Assembly (NCBI GenBank): GCA_944393505.1
Contig: CALYAK010000010.1
Coordinates: 1 to 64,000 of the forward strand
Reading direction: 5' to 3'
Length of the DNA stretch: 64,000 bases
From: an uncultured Clostridia bacterium
Lineage (GTDB): Bacteria > Bacillota > Clostridia > TANB77 > CAG-508
Each line of letters begins with the position of its first letter. Positions within the stretch are counted from its first letter, which is position 1. Positions 35,423-43,915 of the stretch are shown in pieces. The notes beneath the pieces are model-generated. The model was not told the DNA's origin. It did not search any database and was given only the letters and a program-made list of their open reading frames with translations. A program made the translations under genes and the position numbers.

Positions 35423-38400
35423 TTATTCTACTACTGTTATTCTTGCATAGCCATTACCACTATGACCTGTTTCGGTTCCGCCAGAAGTTGAAGTAAAGGA
35501 TGTATTTCCTGCATAAGTTGCTGCATTTGTCATGTAGTATTGCGATCCCAATAAATACCCTCCTGGTTTAGAAGAACTTGAAGTTAACACATAACCAGAT
35601 CCTCCACCAGCACTTGCATCAGCAGAAGCTGCTCCTCCTCCATACCAACCTCCACCTCCACCATTTCCATAGGTAGAGTTATACGTATATCCCCCGTTTC
35701 CAAATCCTGAAGCATATAGTGTCTCACCATTTTGACATATTCCTGTTGCTCCTCCCGAAGTCTGCGATCCTCCTTGACCATATCTAGCGACGTTACCAAA
35801 AGAACCATTGCCACCATTAGTTCCACCACCATAACCTCCAATATAACTTCCAGTACAACTTCGTCCTCCGCCGCCTCCTGCTACAATTACTCTTGCATAT
35901 AGAGATGTAGAATTAATTCTAATATCTGATGCTCCTCCGCCAGAATAACCAACTCTATTGCGGTTATATACTTGACCTCCACCATTAAATCCTCCTGCTG
36001 CACTCATTCCAGACGTACCTTGCCCTCCCACATAAACATATAAAGTTGTTGCAGAGGTTAAGGTAACAGTTCCTATAGAATACCCCCCTTTACCACCATA
36101 TGAACCTCCACCACCTTGAGCGCCCCATACTTCTAGGATAGCTGCACAGTTACTTGTTGTCGTATAGCTTTGCTGTCCTCCTGTATAGGCAAAGTTCTTT
36201 ACGGTATAAGTTAATGAGAATGTTATTCCTGTCTTTGTCGTTGTATTTCCCGCTTTATCTTTTACGATTACTTTTACATTATTCTCTGTTAATGAACTTG
36301 GTTTTGAACTAAAATTAAAACTTAATCCTGTATAGGTATGTGTATTTGCTGTTGTTGTACTTTGACTTGATGTTCCTACTAAATATTGATACGTTCCACT
36401 ACTTGCTAATCCACTTGTTCCATCACTTGCTCCTACTTGTACTGATAAAGATGTTAATGTTACTCCTGTTTTAGTAAAACTTGTTATCGTTGGTGCTACT
36501 GTATCTCTTGTAAAGACTAGTGTGCTACTTGCTGAAGACTTTCTTCCGGAATAGTCATAGCTATATGCTGTAACCGTCCATACTCCATCTGCTTCTATTG
36601 TAAATGTTCCATTGTTTGCTATTTCTGTCTCTCCTATGTTTACTGCTTGATTTGTCGTTACACTTTGTCCTGCTACTGTTCCATTTCCTTTTGCTGTTCC
36701 TGTTATGGTGTAGGTTATCTTTTGTATTGGGCTTGTTACATCACTTGCTCCATTCATTTGTACTGTTACATTACTTCTGTAATAACTTGATTCTCCTTTG
36801 GTTCCACTCGATACCTTTGGTGCATTTGCGGTTGGATTTACCATATCTCTTGTTATAATGATTCCTTCTGCTACTACCGATTTTCTTCCTGCTTTATCAT
36901 ACGTATATCCTTTTACTGTCCATCTTCCATCTGCTGCTATTACAAATGTTCCATTGTTTGCAATATCTGTTTCGGTAATGTTTACTTGCTGTCCACTTGT
37001 AATACTTACTCCTCCTATTGTTCCATTTCCTGTTGCTGTTCCCGTTACTGTATACGTTGTTTTCTTGTAACAGGTATCATCTTGACTACTTAGTTTTACT
37101 GTTATATTACTTCTATAATATGTTGCTTCTCCCATTGTTCCAGATGTTACTTCAATTACTGGTGGTTCTGGAGTTACTGTATCTCTTGTTACTTCTAAGG
37201 TATTCGTTGTTACTCTTACATTTTCTTTGTTATATGTATGGATTTTGATTGTCCAGTTTCCATCTGCTCGTATTTGGATTGTTTTCTCATTTGCCATCTC
37301 GATCTCATCTTCTGGTAATGATACTCCTCGATCATAATACGTTCCATCCATGTTTCCTGCTCCTGTTGTTGTTCCTAAGATCTGATACGTTACTCTTGAG
37401 ATATCTACGTTATTCTCATCTTGTCCTGTTAGACTTACATCTACATCCGTACTACAATATTTTCTTGCTCCTTCTACTCCTCCACTTACTGTATCTCCTA
37501 CGGTTGGTGTATTACTGATCCAAATAGCTGGTCTTGAGATAACATCACTTGCTGTCATATTTCCTGCTTCATCTTTTACAATCATATACATATCATACGT
37601 TTTATCTGCTTCTAATCCAGTATACAAATACGTTGTCTCTTGACTTAAGTTATCCGTATACGTCATATTGGGTGCTAACTTATGGCGATACGTATATCTT
37701 CCTTCTGTTGCTAAATCTGATGCATAATCTTCTGCCGACATACTAATTCGGAATCCTTCTCCGATTACTTGCTCTCCTTTATACAGTGTTACAATTGGTC
37801 TTGATGCATCTCTTTTTACGTTCACGGTATTTGCTGTTGATAATCTCATTCCTCCACTATCATAGGTATATGCTACAATGGCAAATTCTCCATCAATGGC
37901 AATACGGAAGGTTGTTCCATTTGCTATTTCTACCTCATTTGTGTCAACTTCCCCCGCTTGATATTCGGTATTTCCAATTGTTCCGTTACTATATGCTGTT
38001 CCTCTTACTCGGTACGTTACTCTGGATGATCCTGTATCGGTTCCTAATACACGTAAGGTTATATTACTCGTATACCATTCATTTTGTCCCATATTTCCAC
38101 TTGCAATGCTTACTGTTACACCGTTACCAGGTGTAGTTCCTGTTTCTCTTTTTAACCACATAATACTTGAGTTTGATTTTTTTCCTTCTAAATCATAACT
38201 ATATGCTGTGATGGTATATTCTCCATCTTTTGTAAAGGTTAACGTTCCACCATTTTCAATATCAATTTCTTTAATTAATCCACTTGGATAAAGTTCGTTA
38301 TTAATTTCATCTACGGTTGTCGTTAAGATATATTTAATTCTTAATGTTTTATCTGTTGTTGCAATTTGGATGGTTACATCACTTCGGAAAAAGCTTGCTG

Positions 38401-38758
38401 CAATTTCTTCTCCTTCTAGTACCGTAATGGTTGGTGGCACTGCATCGCCTCCAATCATACTTCCATCACTTCCACCGGTGTTCGTATTCGTTCCTCCGCT
38501 GTTTGATCCTCCTTGGTTGCCACTTCCTCCTGATCCAGATTCACCACCTTCAGAGCTTCCTCCGGTATCAGTGCCAGGGATAATCCCAATTCCGGTATAT
38601 AACTGATTATCTCTTAGTTCGTTTTGCAATGCTGCTAGTTGCTGATTATCATATTCTGTTTCATTCGTTATCATATTCTTGGTATCTTTTGCTTGAAAGA
38701 TAATTCCATCTTCTCCTATTACTGCATTTAGAGTGATTCCTGCTAAGATCACAAGCAC
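35423..38758 (-). CDS. glycine-rich repeat surface protein, paralogue 2, without a start
   Basis: About 1111 residues with the same plan as paralogue 1: membrane segment (VTIVVLVILAGITLN), Gly/Ser linker, tandem Ig-like domains and a glycine-rich C-terminal domain. The first two-thirds is nearly identical to paralogues 1 and 3 in sequence. The last Ig-like domain and the glycine-rich domain differ from paralogue 1 and are closer to paralogue 3. The frame is closed by TGA two codons before GTAACAATCG, where homology to paralogue 1 begins. No start codon or binding site is present in frame. The 5' end abuts the sufC promoter region, which points the other way. Confidence 0.75.
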   Translation of the reverse strand: MLVILAGITLNAVIGEDGIIFQAKDTKNMITNETEYDNQQLAALQNELRDNQLYTGIGIIPGTDTGGSSEGGESGSGGSGNQGGSNSGGTNTNTGGSDGSMIGGDAVPPTITVLEGEEIAASFFRSDVTIQIATTDKTLRIKYILTTTVDEINNELYPSGLIKEIDIENGGTLTFTKDGEYTITAYSYDLEGKKSNSSIMWLKRETGTTPGNGVTVSIASGNMGQNEWYTSNITLRVLGTDTGSSRVTYRVRGTAYSNGTIGNTEYQAGEVDTNEVEIANGTTFRIAIDGEFAIVAYTYDSGGMRLSTANTVNVKRDASRPIVTLYKGEQVIGEGFRISMSAEDYASDLATEGRYTYRHKLAPNMTYTDNLSQETTYLYTGLEADKTYDMYMIVKDEAGNMTASDVISRPAIWISNTPTVGDTVSGGVEGARKYCSTDVDVSLTGQDENNVDISRVTYQILGTTTGAGNMDGTYYDRGVSLPEDEIEMANEKTIQIRADGNWTIKIHTYNKENVRVTTNTLEVTRDTVTPEPPVIEVTSGTMGEATYYRSNITVKLSSQDDTCYKKTTYTVTGTATGNGTIGGVSITSGQQVNITETDIANNGTFVIAADGRWTVKGYTYDKAGRKSVVAEGIIITRDMVNPTANAPKVSSGTKGESSYYRSNVTVQMNGASDVTSPIQKITYTITGTAKGNGTVAGQSVTTNQAVNIGETEIANNGTFTIEADGVWTVTAYSYDYSGRKSSASSTLVFTRDTVAPTITSFTKTGVTLTSLSVQVGASDGTSGLASSGTYQYLVGTSSQSTTTANTHTYTGLSFNFSSKPSSLTENNVKVIVKDKAGNTTTKTGITFSLTYTVKNFAYTGGQQSYTTTSNCAAILEVWGAQGGGGSYGGKGGYSIGTVTLTSATTLYVYVGGQGTSGMSAAGGFNGGGQVYNRNRVGYSGGGASDIRINSTSLYARVIVAGGGGGRSCTGSYIGGYGGGTNGGNGSFGNVARYGQGGSQTSGGATGICQNGETLYASGFGNGGYTYNSTYGNGGGGGWYGGGAASADASAGGGSGYVLTSSSSKPGGYLLGSQYYMTNAATYAGNTSFTSTSGGTETGHSGNGYARITVVE

Positions 38759-38878
38759 AACGATTGTTACTTTTCATGCCTTTTTCTAGATTTGTTGTCC
38801 TTTCTCTTGCAATTTCATATTGGCTATGTTAAAATGTTAGACGAAACTAACTTTTTTTAAATTAAGGAAGGAGCAAAT

Positions 38879-39595
38879 ATGCTAGAATTACAAGATATTT
38901 GTTTTACCAAAGATGGAAAACAAATTTTAAAACATATAAACTTAAAAATTGATGAACAAAAATTTATTGCAATCACTGGACCAAATGGATCTGGTAAATC
39001 CACCCTTGCCAAAGTCATTATGGGAATCTTTCAACCTACTTCCGGCAAAATTCTATTGGAAGGAAAAGACATTACTCACCTATCCATTACAGAACGAGCA
39101 AGATTAGGGATTGGTTTTGCCTTTCAACAACCAGTGCGTTTTAAAGGATTAACTGTAAAGGATTTATTAAATATTGCATCCGGAGAAGAATTAAAATTCA
39201 CACAAGCTTGTGATTATCTTTCCGATGTTGGACTTTGTGCTAAAGAATATATCAATCGTGAAATTACCGCTGAACTTTCTGGTGGTGAATTAAAACGTAT
39301 TGAAATTGCTATGCTTGCTGCGAAAAAATCAAAACTTACCATTTTTGATGAACCAGAAGCTGGAATTGATTTATGGAGTTTCCAAAGCTTGATCCATGTT
39401 TTTGAAAAAATGCATGCTGAAACACAAGGTTCCATCGTTATTATCTCTCATCAAGAAAAAATACTAAATATTGCAGATGAACTAATCCTATTAACCGATG
39501 GACAAGTCGAAAAAATCGGTAGTAAAGAAGAAGTACTTCCTCTTCTTTTATCCTCAAGTCAAGTATGTAGTCGATTAAAAAAGGAGGATTATTAA
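38879..39595 (+). CDS. sufC: Fe-S cluster assembly ATPase SufC
   Basis: Encodes 238 residues. An ABC ATPase with Walker A GPNGSGKST, signature LSGGELKR, Walker B LTIFDEPEAGID and the H-loop IISHQEK. SufC powers cluster assembly on its SufB/D partner in the cytoplasm. AAGGAAGGAG precedes ATG. It is followed by its partner with 1 nt between them. sufS, sufU and a second scaffold gene are absent from the operon. Confidence 0.94.
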   Translation: MLELQDICFTKDGKQILKHINLKIDEQKFIAITGPNGSGKSTLAKVIMGIFQPTSGKILLEGKDITHLSITERARLGIGFAFQQPVRFKGLTVKDLLNIASGEELKFTQACDYLSDVGLCAKEYINREITAELSGGELKRIEIAMLAAKKSKLTIFDEPEAGIDLWSFQSLIHVFEKMHAETQGSIVIISHQEKILNIADELILLTDGQVEKIGSKEEVLPLLLSSSQVCSRLKKEDY

Positions 39596-39596
39596 T

Positions 39597-40523
39597 ATGG
39601 CAGAATTAAATTCAATGGAAAAACATATGTTAAAACAAATTGCAGATATTGAATCCGTTCCAATGGGAGCATACAACATCCGCGAAAACGGAAAAGGAAT
39701 TATGCGCCAAACCACAGCGAATATTGATATTGTTACCAAACAAGATAAACCAGGAATTGATATCCATATCAAAGAAAACACAAAGAATGAAAGTATCCAT
39801 ATCCCCGTTATTCTAACGGAAGGTGGATTTAATGATATTGTATACAATGATTTCTATGTTGGAAAAAATGCCGATGTTGTTATTGTCGCTGGTTGTGGGA
39901 TTCATAACAGTACCTGTCAAACAGCAGAACATGATGGAATCCATGCATTTTATTTAGAAGAAGGTGCTCATGTAAAATATATTGAAAAACACTATGGTGA
40001 AGGAGATGGATCTGGCAAGCGTATTTTAAATCCAGAAACCATTATCCATCTAAAAAAAGGTGCTACTTTAGAAATGGAAACCGTTCAAATTAAGGGAGTG
40101 GATTCTACTGTTCGTACAACCAATGCAGTATTAGAAGATGATACAAATTTGGTAATCTCAGAACGCATTATGACCCATGGTCATCAAACAGCCAAAACCA
40201 TTTTCAATGTTGATCTAAATGGGAAAAATTCTTCAACTCATGTTGCTTCTCGTTCCATTGCTAAAGATAATTCTACCCAAGAATTTATCTCCAATGTCAA
40301 TGGAAATGAAGAATGTTTTGGACATGTGGAATGTGATGCCATTATCATGGGACACGCCAAAGTTATTTCTACACCAAAAATTGTAGCCAACCATATTGAT
40401 GCAAGTCTTGTGCATGAAGCAGCGATTGGTAAAATTGCTGGAGAACAATTAATTAAATTAATGAGCTTAGGCTTAACTGAACAAGAAGCAGAAGAACAAA
40501 TTATTAATGGCTTTTTAAAATAG
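39597..40523 (+). CDS. short SufB/SufD-type scaffold protein
   Basis: Encodes 308 residues, clearly shorter than typical SufB (about 460) or SufD (about 420). The beta-helix core has the SufBD signatures (HDGIHAFYLEEGAHVKY; GHVECDAIIMGH) and the C-terminus carries SLVHEAAIGKIAGEQL with the conserved His-Glu. The N-terminal extension of SufB is missing. One SufC and one short SufB-like gene match the reduced SmsCB-type system described for anaerobes and archaea. AAGGAGG is supplied by the end of sufC. It ends with TAG. Confidence 0.9.
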   Translation: MAELNSMEKHMLKQIADIESVPMGAYNIRENGKGIMRQTTANIDIVTKQDKPGIDIHIKENTKNESIHIPVILTEGGFNDIVYNDFYVGKNADVVIVAGCGIHNSTCQTAEHDGIHAFYLEEGAHVKYIEKHYGEGDGSGKRILNPETIIHLKKGATLEMETVQIKGVDSTVRTTNAVLEDDTNLVISERIMTHGHQTAKTIFNVDLNGKNSSTHVASRSIAKDNSTQEFISNVNGNEECFGHVECDAIIMGHAKVISTPKIVANHIDASLVHEAAIGKIAGEQLIKLMSLGLTEQEAEEQIINGFLK

Positions 40524-40527
40524 CCAA

Positions 40528-40562
40528 GAAAGGAAGCTGAAATACAGCTCCCTTTCTTTTTT
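40528..40562. terminator. terminator of sufCB
   Basis: GAAAGGAAGCTG, 5-nt loop, CAGCTCCCTTTC with one mismatch, then TTTTTT on the plus strand. Confidence 0.88.
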
Positions 40563-40563
40563 G

Positions 40564-40728
40564 TTAATAGCGAATGATTTTCTTTTCCATTCCATCCCCT
40601 CCATGTCTTTCTGGATCGGACATGTTGCCGTTCCGCCCTTTGCAAGGCTCTCTTTTCCTGTGGCACGGAATCATTAGTTTCTGACAAAAGCCACCAATCC
40701 GGTACTCACAAATTTTTCTTTTTACCAT
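40564..40728 (-). CDS. small four-Cys ORF of foreign composition
   Basis: A 54-residue ORF from ATG 40728 with AAAGGAG 7 nt upstream. Cysteines at positions 7, 15, 22 and 29 are spaced 7, 6 and 6 residues apart, which could bind metal. Codons are GC-rich for this window (CCG, TGC, GGG, CGG, GGC). CGG occurs in frame at codons 10 and 32, unlike native genes. If CGG at codon 10 triggered a +1 shift, translation would end eight codons after the Gly. It could be a real small gene from a transferred block or a non-functional remnant. Confidence 0.45.
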   Translation of the reverse strand: MVKRKICEYRIGGFCQKLMIPCHRKREPCKGRNGNMSDPERHGGDGMEKKIIRY

Positions 40729-40868
40729 TGGAATTCTCCTTTCGTAAGCCATACAGTTGATTGATTTTAACCATTTCATTGTATGGTATGATTCAATTTT
40801 TTGTCAATTCATCTTGGTTCTTTCTGGTGAAAATCAGAATTTTTCTTTCTTTTTTTCCAGAATTATCA

Positions 40869-40914
40869 TATAATGGTAGCATAGAGTTTCTAATTAGATA
40901 TTCTATTACCAAAT
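40869..40914 (+). promoter_or_regulatory. dapA promoter with the asd-type element
   Basis: TATAAT at 40869-40874 and the 26-bp element at 40889-40914, beginning TCTAATTAGATATTCTATT. It matches 22 of 26 bases with the element before asd. Confidence 0.6.
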
Positions 40915-40938
40915 GCTCTTATTAAAGGAGACAAAGAA

Positions 40939-41826
40939 ATGAAAAAAATACTATTTAAAGGATGTGGTACCGCTATCGCCACCCCATTTACAAAAGATGG
41001 CGTAAACTATGAAGAATTTGGAAAATTAATTGAAGACCAAATTCAAAATCACGTAGATGCTTTAATCGTTTGTGGAACAACTGGAGAAGCTTCTACCATG
41101 ACACAAGATGAAAAGAAAAAAACAATTCAATATGCAGTGGAAAAAGTAGCAGGTCGTATTCCTGTTATCGCAGGTACTGGAGGAAACTGCACCGCTTCTG
41201 TGATCGAAATGTCAAAATGGGCAGAAGGTATCGGTGTTGATGGCCTTTTAGTTGTTACACCATATTACAATAAAACGACGCAAGCAGGTCTTGTCGCTCA
41301 TTATCAAGCAATAGCAAGCTCTGTTCACTTACCAATTATTTTATACAGTGTACCATCACGTACCGGTGTTAATATTACACCTGAAACTTGTCTTGCTTTA
41401 TCTAAGATTCCGAATATTGTTGCGATCAAAGAAGCAAGTGGAAATCTTTCACAAATTGCGAAAATTGCAAATCTATGTAAAGATGAGTTACAAATTTATT
41501 CTGGAAATGATGATCAAGTTCTACCAATTTTATCCTTAGGTGGAATTGGTGTTATTTCTGTTTTATCCAACCTATATCCACAATATGTTCATGATATGGT
41601 AATGGATTATCTAAATGGCAATTTTGAAAAAGCAAAAAATGCTCAATTAGATGCCCTACCTTTAATTGATGCTCTATTTTGTGAAGTTAACCCAATCCCA
41701 GTAAAAGCTGGTTTAAATATGCTTGGGTATAACTTTGGATTGCCAAGATTGCCTTTAATCGAAATGTCTGAAAAAGGAAAAGAAACTTTACAAAAAGCAA
41801 TCGCAGCTTTTCCATCAAAATCATAG
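40939..41826 (+). CDS. dapA: 4-hydroxy-tetrahydrodipicolinate synthase
   Basis: Encodes 295 residues, a TIM-barrel aldolase joining pyruvate to aspartate semialdehyde. Motifs: CGTTGEASTM, VVTPYYNKTTQ with the catalytic Tyr, and NIVAIKEASG with the Schiff-base Lys. AAAGGAG lies 9 nt upstream of ATG. It forms an operon with dapB (11 nt apart) for lysine and diaminopimelate, the latter also needed for peptidoglycan. Ends in TAG. Confidence 0.97.
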   Translation: MKKILFKGCGTAIATPFTKDGVNYEEFGKLIEDQIQNHVDALIVCGTTGEASTMTQDEKKKTIQYAVEKVAGRIPVIAGTGGNCTASVIEMSKWAEGIGVDGLLVVTPYYNKTTQAGLVAHYQAIASSVHLPIILYSVPSRTGVNITPETCLALSKIPNIVAIKEASGNLSQIAKIANLCKDELQIYSGNDDQVLPILSLGGIGVISVLSNLYPQYVHDMVMDYLNGNFEKAKNAQLDALPLIDALFCEVNPIPVKAGLNMLGYNFGLPRLPLIEMSEKGKETLQKAIAAFPSKS

Positions 41827-41837
41827 GAGGAAATGAA

Positions 41838-42596
41838 ATGATTCATGTACTAATTAATGGTTGTAATGGACGCATGGGACAAGAGGTTGCAAAAGTCGTA
41901 CAAAATCAAGAAGATATGACAGTCCTTGCTGGTTTTGATCGTACCGAAACCGATTATATGAGTTATCATGTTTACACGAAATTAGAAGATCTTCCGGCTT
42001 CCGAGATTGATGTCATCATTGACTTTTCCGTTCCAGAAGCTACCTTCCATCTTCTATCTTATGCCAAAGAACATCATATTCCGATGGTAATTGCCACAAC
42101 TGGCTTTACAGAAGAAGAACGAAATACCATCCACCAAATGGCAAAAGACTTACCAATTTTTCAATCTGCTAATATGTCTTTTGATATTAATTTAATGGGA
42201 AAAATAGTTGCTGAACTTGCGAAACATTTGTCAGATACAGATATTGAAATTATTGAATCACATCATAATCAAAAAATCGATGCACCAAGTGGAACTGCTA
42301 TTCAACTTGCTGATAAAATCAATGATGTATTACCAGAAAAATGTGATTATGTTTTTGATCGTCATTCTAAACGTGAAAAAAGAGGAAAAAGAGAAATTGG
42401 TTTTTCTTCGATTCGCGGAGGAAATATTGTTGGTACTCATACCGTTCAATTTATTGGCGCAAATGAAACTTTCGAAGTAACCCATACTTCTTATTCCAGA
42501 ACGGTTTTTGCAGAAGGAGCTGTCAAAGCTGCTCGTTTCTTAATTAATATGCCAAATGGTTTTTATGATATGAATGATTTAATTCAAAAAAATTAA
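41838..42596 (+). CDS. dapB: 4-hydroxy-tetrahydrodipicolinate reductase
   Basis: Encodes 252 residues. The nucleotide-binding INGCNGRMGQEV and the substrate motif IIESHHNQKIDAPSGTA identify DapB, which reduces the product of DapA with NAD(P)H. AGGAGG overlaps the dapA stop region. It is the last gene of the operon, with a terminator after it. Confidence 0.97.
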   Translation: MIHVLINGCNGRMGQEVAKVVQNQEDMTVLAGFDRTETDYMSYHVYTKLEDLPASEIDVIIDFSVPEATFHLLSYAKEHHIPMVIATTGFTEEERNTIHQMAKDLPIFQSANMSFDINLMGKIVAELAKHLSDTDIEIIESHHNQKIDAPSGTAIQLADKINDVLPEKCDYVFDRHSKREKRGKREIGFSSIRGGNIVGTHTVQFIGANETFEVTHTSYSRTVFAEGAVKAARFLINMPNGFYDMNDLIQKN

Positions 42597-42603
42597 TACA
42601 AAG

Positions 42604-42628
42604 AAGTTCTCCTTATGAGAGCTTTTTT
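42604..42628 (+). terminator. terminator of dapAB
   Basis: AAGTTCTC, 5-nt loop, GAGAGCTT with one G-T pair, then TTTT. The T-run overlaps the -35 of the next promoter. Confidence 0.75.
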
Positions 42629-42655
42629 GCATATTATGGAAACATATGGTATAAT
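42627..42655 (+). promoter_or_regulatory. vegetative promoter of the foreign ORF
   Basis: TTGCAT at 42627-42632, 17-nt spacer, TATAAT at 42650-42655. An 85-nt leader with a small hairpin (GAATCC/GGATTC) follows. Confidence 0.75.
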
Positions 42656-42739
42656 GAGTTCAAGGAATCCTCTCGGATTCTTAGCTCTTTTGAGCGTAAA
42701 TGAATTTATTCCACGAATTGTGGAGAAAGGATGAATTTT

Positions 42740-43456
42740 ATGTTTTACGGTCCCATTCGGTTAATTCCCAAAATCAACTCTCTCGAAGAGTTGATTAAGT
42801 ACTCCATCCAATTGTCTCCTCCGCAGACAACACCGCTCACTCCCAAGCAATATATCCATGTTGGCGATTATTATTTTTTTAGCCTAGAGGATGGTATGCA
42901 GTTTATCACGGTTTCCTGGGTTGGTATCAATGATTCCTTTTTTTCTGCCTATGGCTTTCAATCGAATCAATCCAACGAGTTAACAGATTTCTGTCTGAAT
43001 TTTATCAAAAAACTTTCGCTGGAAACCTCTATGTTAAAAGAGCAAGCGGAGTTACAGTTCTGGAGCTATGCCTTTGATCATTGTTACAGAGCCAACCAGC
43101 TTCGCCAAACCAAACTCGACACCGTTGAGATTCCCGAGACGTTGGAAGTTCACGACGTAACTTTTGAACCATACACATTTCAAAAAACACTTCACCATTC
43201 TCCTCTGAAAGAAAAGCTTTCGGTTACTTGCTATGGGATGGTTTCCTGCTACCCTGAAATAAAGGGGCTGGACAATTGTGGTACTTTTATTTTTGGAAAA
43301 ACTTTTTTGCTCGTTTGCGATGAATATGGACGGACCTTCTTAATCCTACAGACAGAGAATATGATCTCCTTGTCTCCGATTGTTGACCGTCTCCTTAAAG
43401 CAAACTATCAGTTGAATCACAAACCGGACAATTATATTTATATCCACCGTTCATAA
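42740..43456 (+). CDS. unknown protein of foreign composition
   Basis: Encodes 238 residues, soluble, unrecognised. I start at ATG 42740, because GGAGAAAGG lies 9 nt before it but directly abuts the earlier ATG at 42731. Codon use differs from the neighbours (CTC, CCG, GAG, GTC and TCC are frequent) and CGG occurs in frame at codons 7 and 198, which native genes avoid. A +1 shift at codon 7 would give GGT then TAA. It has its own promoter and terminator, so it behaves as a self-contained acquired unit between dapB and DUF4363. Confidence 0.7.
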   Translation: MFYGPIRLIPKINSLEELIKYSIQLSPPQTTPLTPKQYIHVGDYYFFSLEDGMQFITVSWVGINDSFFSAYGFQSNQSNELTDFCLNFIKKLSLETSMLKEQAELQFWSYAFDHCYRANQLRQTKLDTVEIPETLEVHDVTFEPYTFQKTLHHSPLKEKLSVTCYGMVSCYPEIKGLDNCGTFIFGKTFLLVCDEYGRTFLILQTENMISLSPIVDRLLKANYQLNHKPDNYIYIHRS

Positions 43457-43467
43457 AATTAATTCTG

Positions 43468-43517
43468 AAAAAATGTGGGCAGCAAGTTATTTAAACTTGC
43501 TACCCACATTTTATTTT
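43468..43517. terminator. bidirectional terminator
   Basis: AAAATGTGGGCAGCAAGTT paired with AACTTGCTACCCACATTTT (one mismatch), T-rich on both strands, between convergent genes. Confidence 0.9.
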
Positions 43518-43519
43518 TC

Positions 43520-43900
43520 TTAAAAGATATTCTTAATCTCAAATTTATCTTTATCTTTAATATGATCTAAAATGAATTTACAATTCTCGATTGTCGGAAT
43601 TCCTTCATCGACTTGATCCGTTTGAATGCTTCCTTTTAATTGAAATAACTCAGAACTTACTTTTTCTAATTCATCATGTTCGATATAGTAGGCTAAGACT
43701 TCATATTTTTCAAGCCATATTTTTTCTAATTCGTCGTATTTTTCACCTGTTTGTTCTCCCTTTTCCAGCATTTCCGTTTTTAAACTTTCTAACTTTTGAG
43801 TTACTTCTTCAATACTTTTTTGTGTATAATTTCTCGTAAAATAATTGGCAGTAAAGATAAAAACTAACAAGACAGCACTAATGATAATCTCTTTATACAT
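43520..43900 (-). CDS. DUF4363-family membrane protein
   Basis: Encodes 126 residues with one N-terminal membrane segment (IIISAVLLVFIFTANYF) and a helical hairpin domain (HDELEKVSSELFQLKGSI). The pattern and its place after a DUF421 gene fit DUF4363. Function is not known. It follows the DUF421 gene by 15 nt and is probably co-transcribed. AGGAGAAAGG lies upstream. Confidence 0.82.
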   Translation of the reverse strand: MYKEIIISAVLLVFIFTANYFTRNYTQKSIEEVTQKLESLKTEMLEKGEQTGEKYDELEKIWLEKYEVLAYYIEHDELEKVSSELFQLKGSIQTDQVDEGIPTIENCKFILDHIKDKDKFEIKNIF

Positions 43901-43915
43901 CGTTTCCTTTCTCCT

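Noticed and set aside
40939-42596. Lysine riboswitch before dapA
   Set aside because: The leader is too short and lacks the lysine-riboswitch core. Only the 26-bp element is seen.
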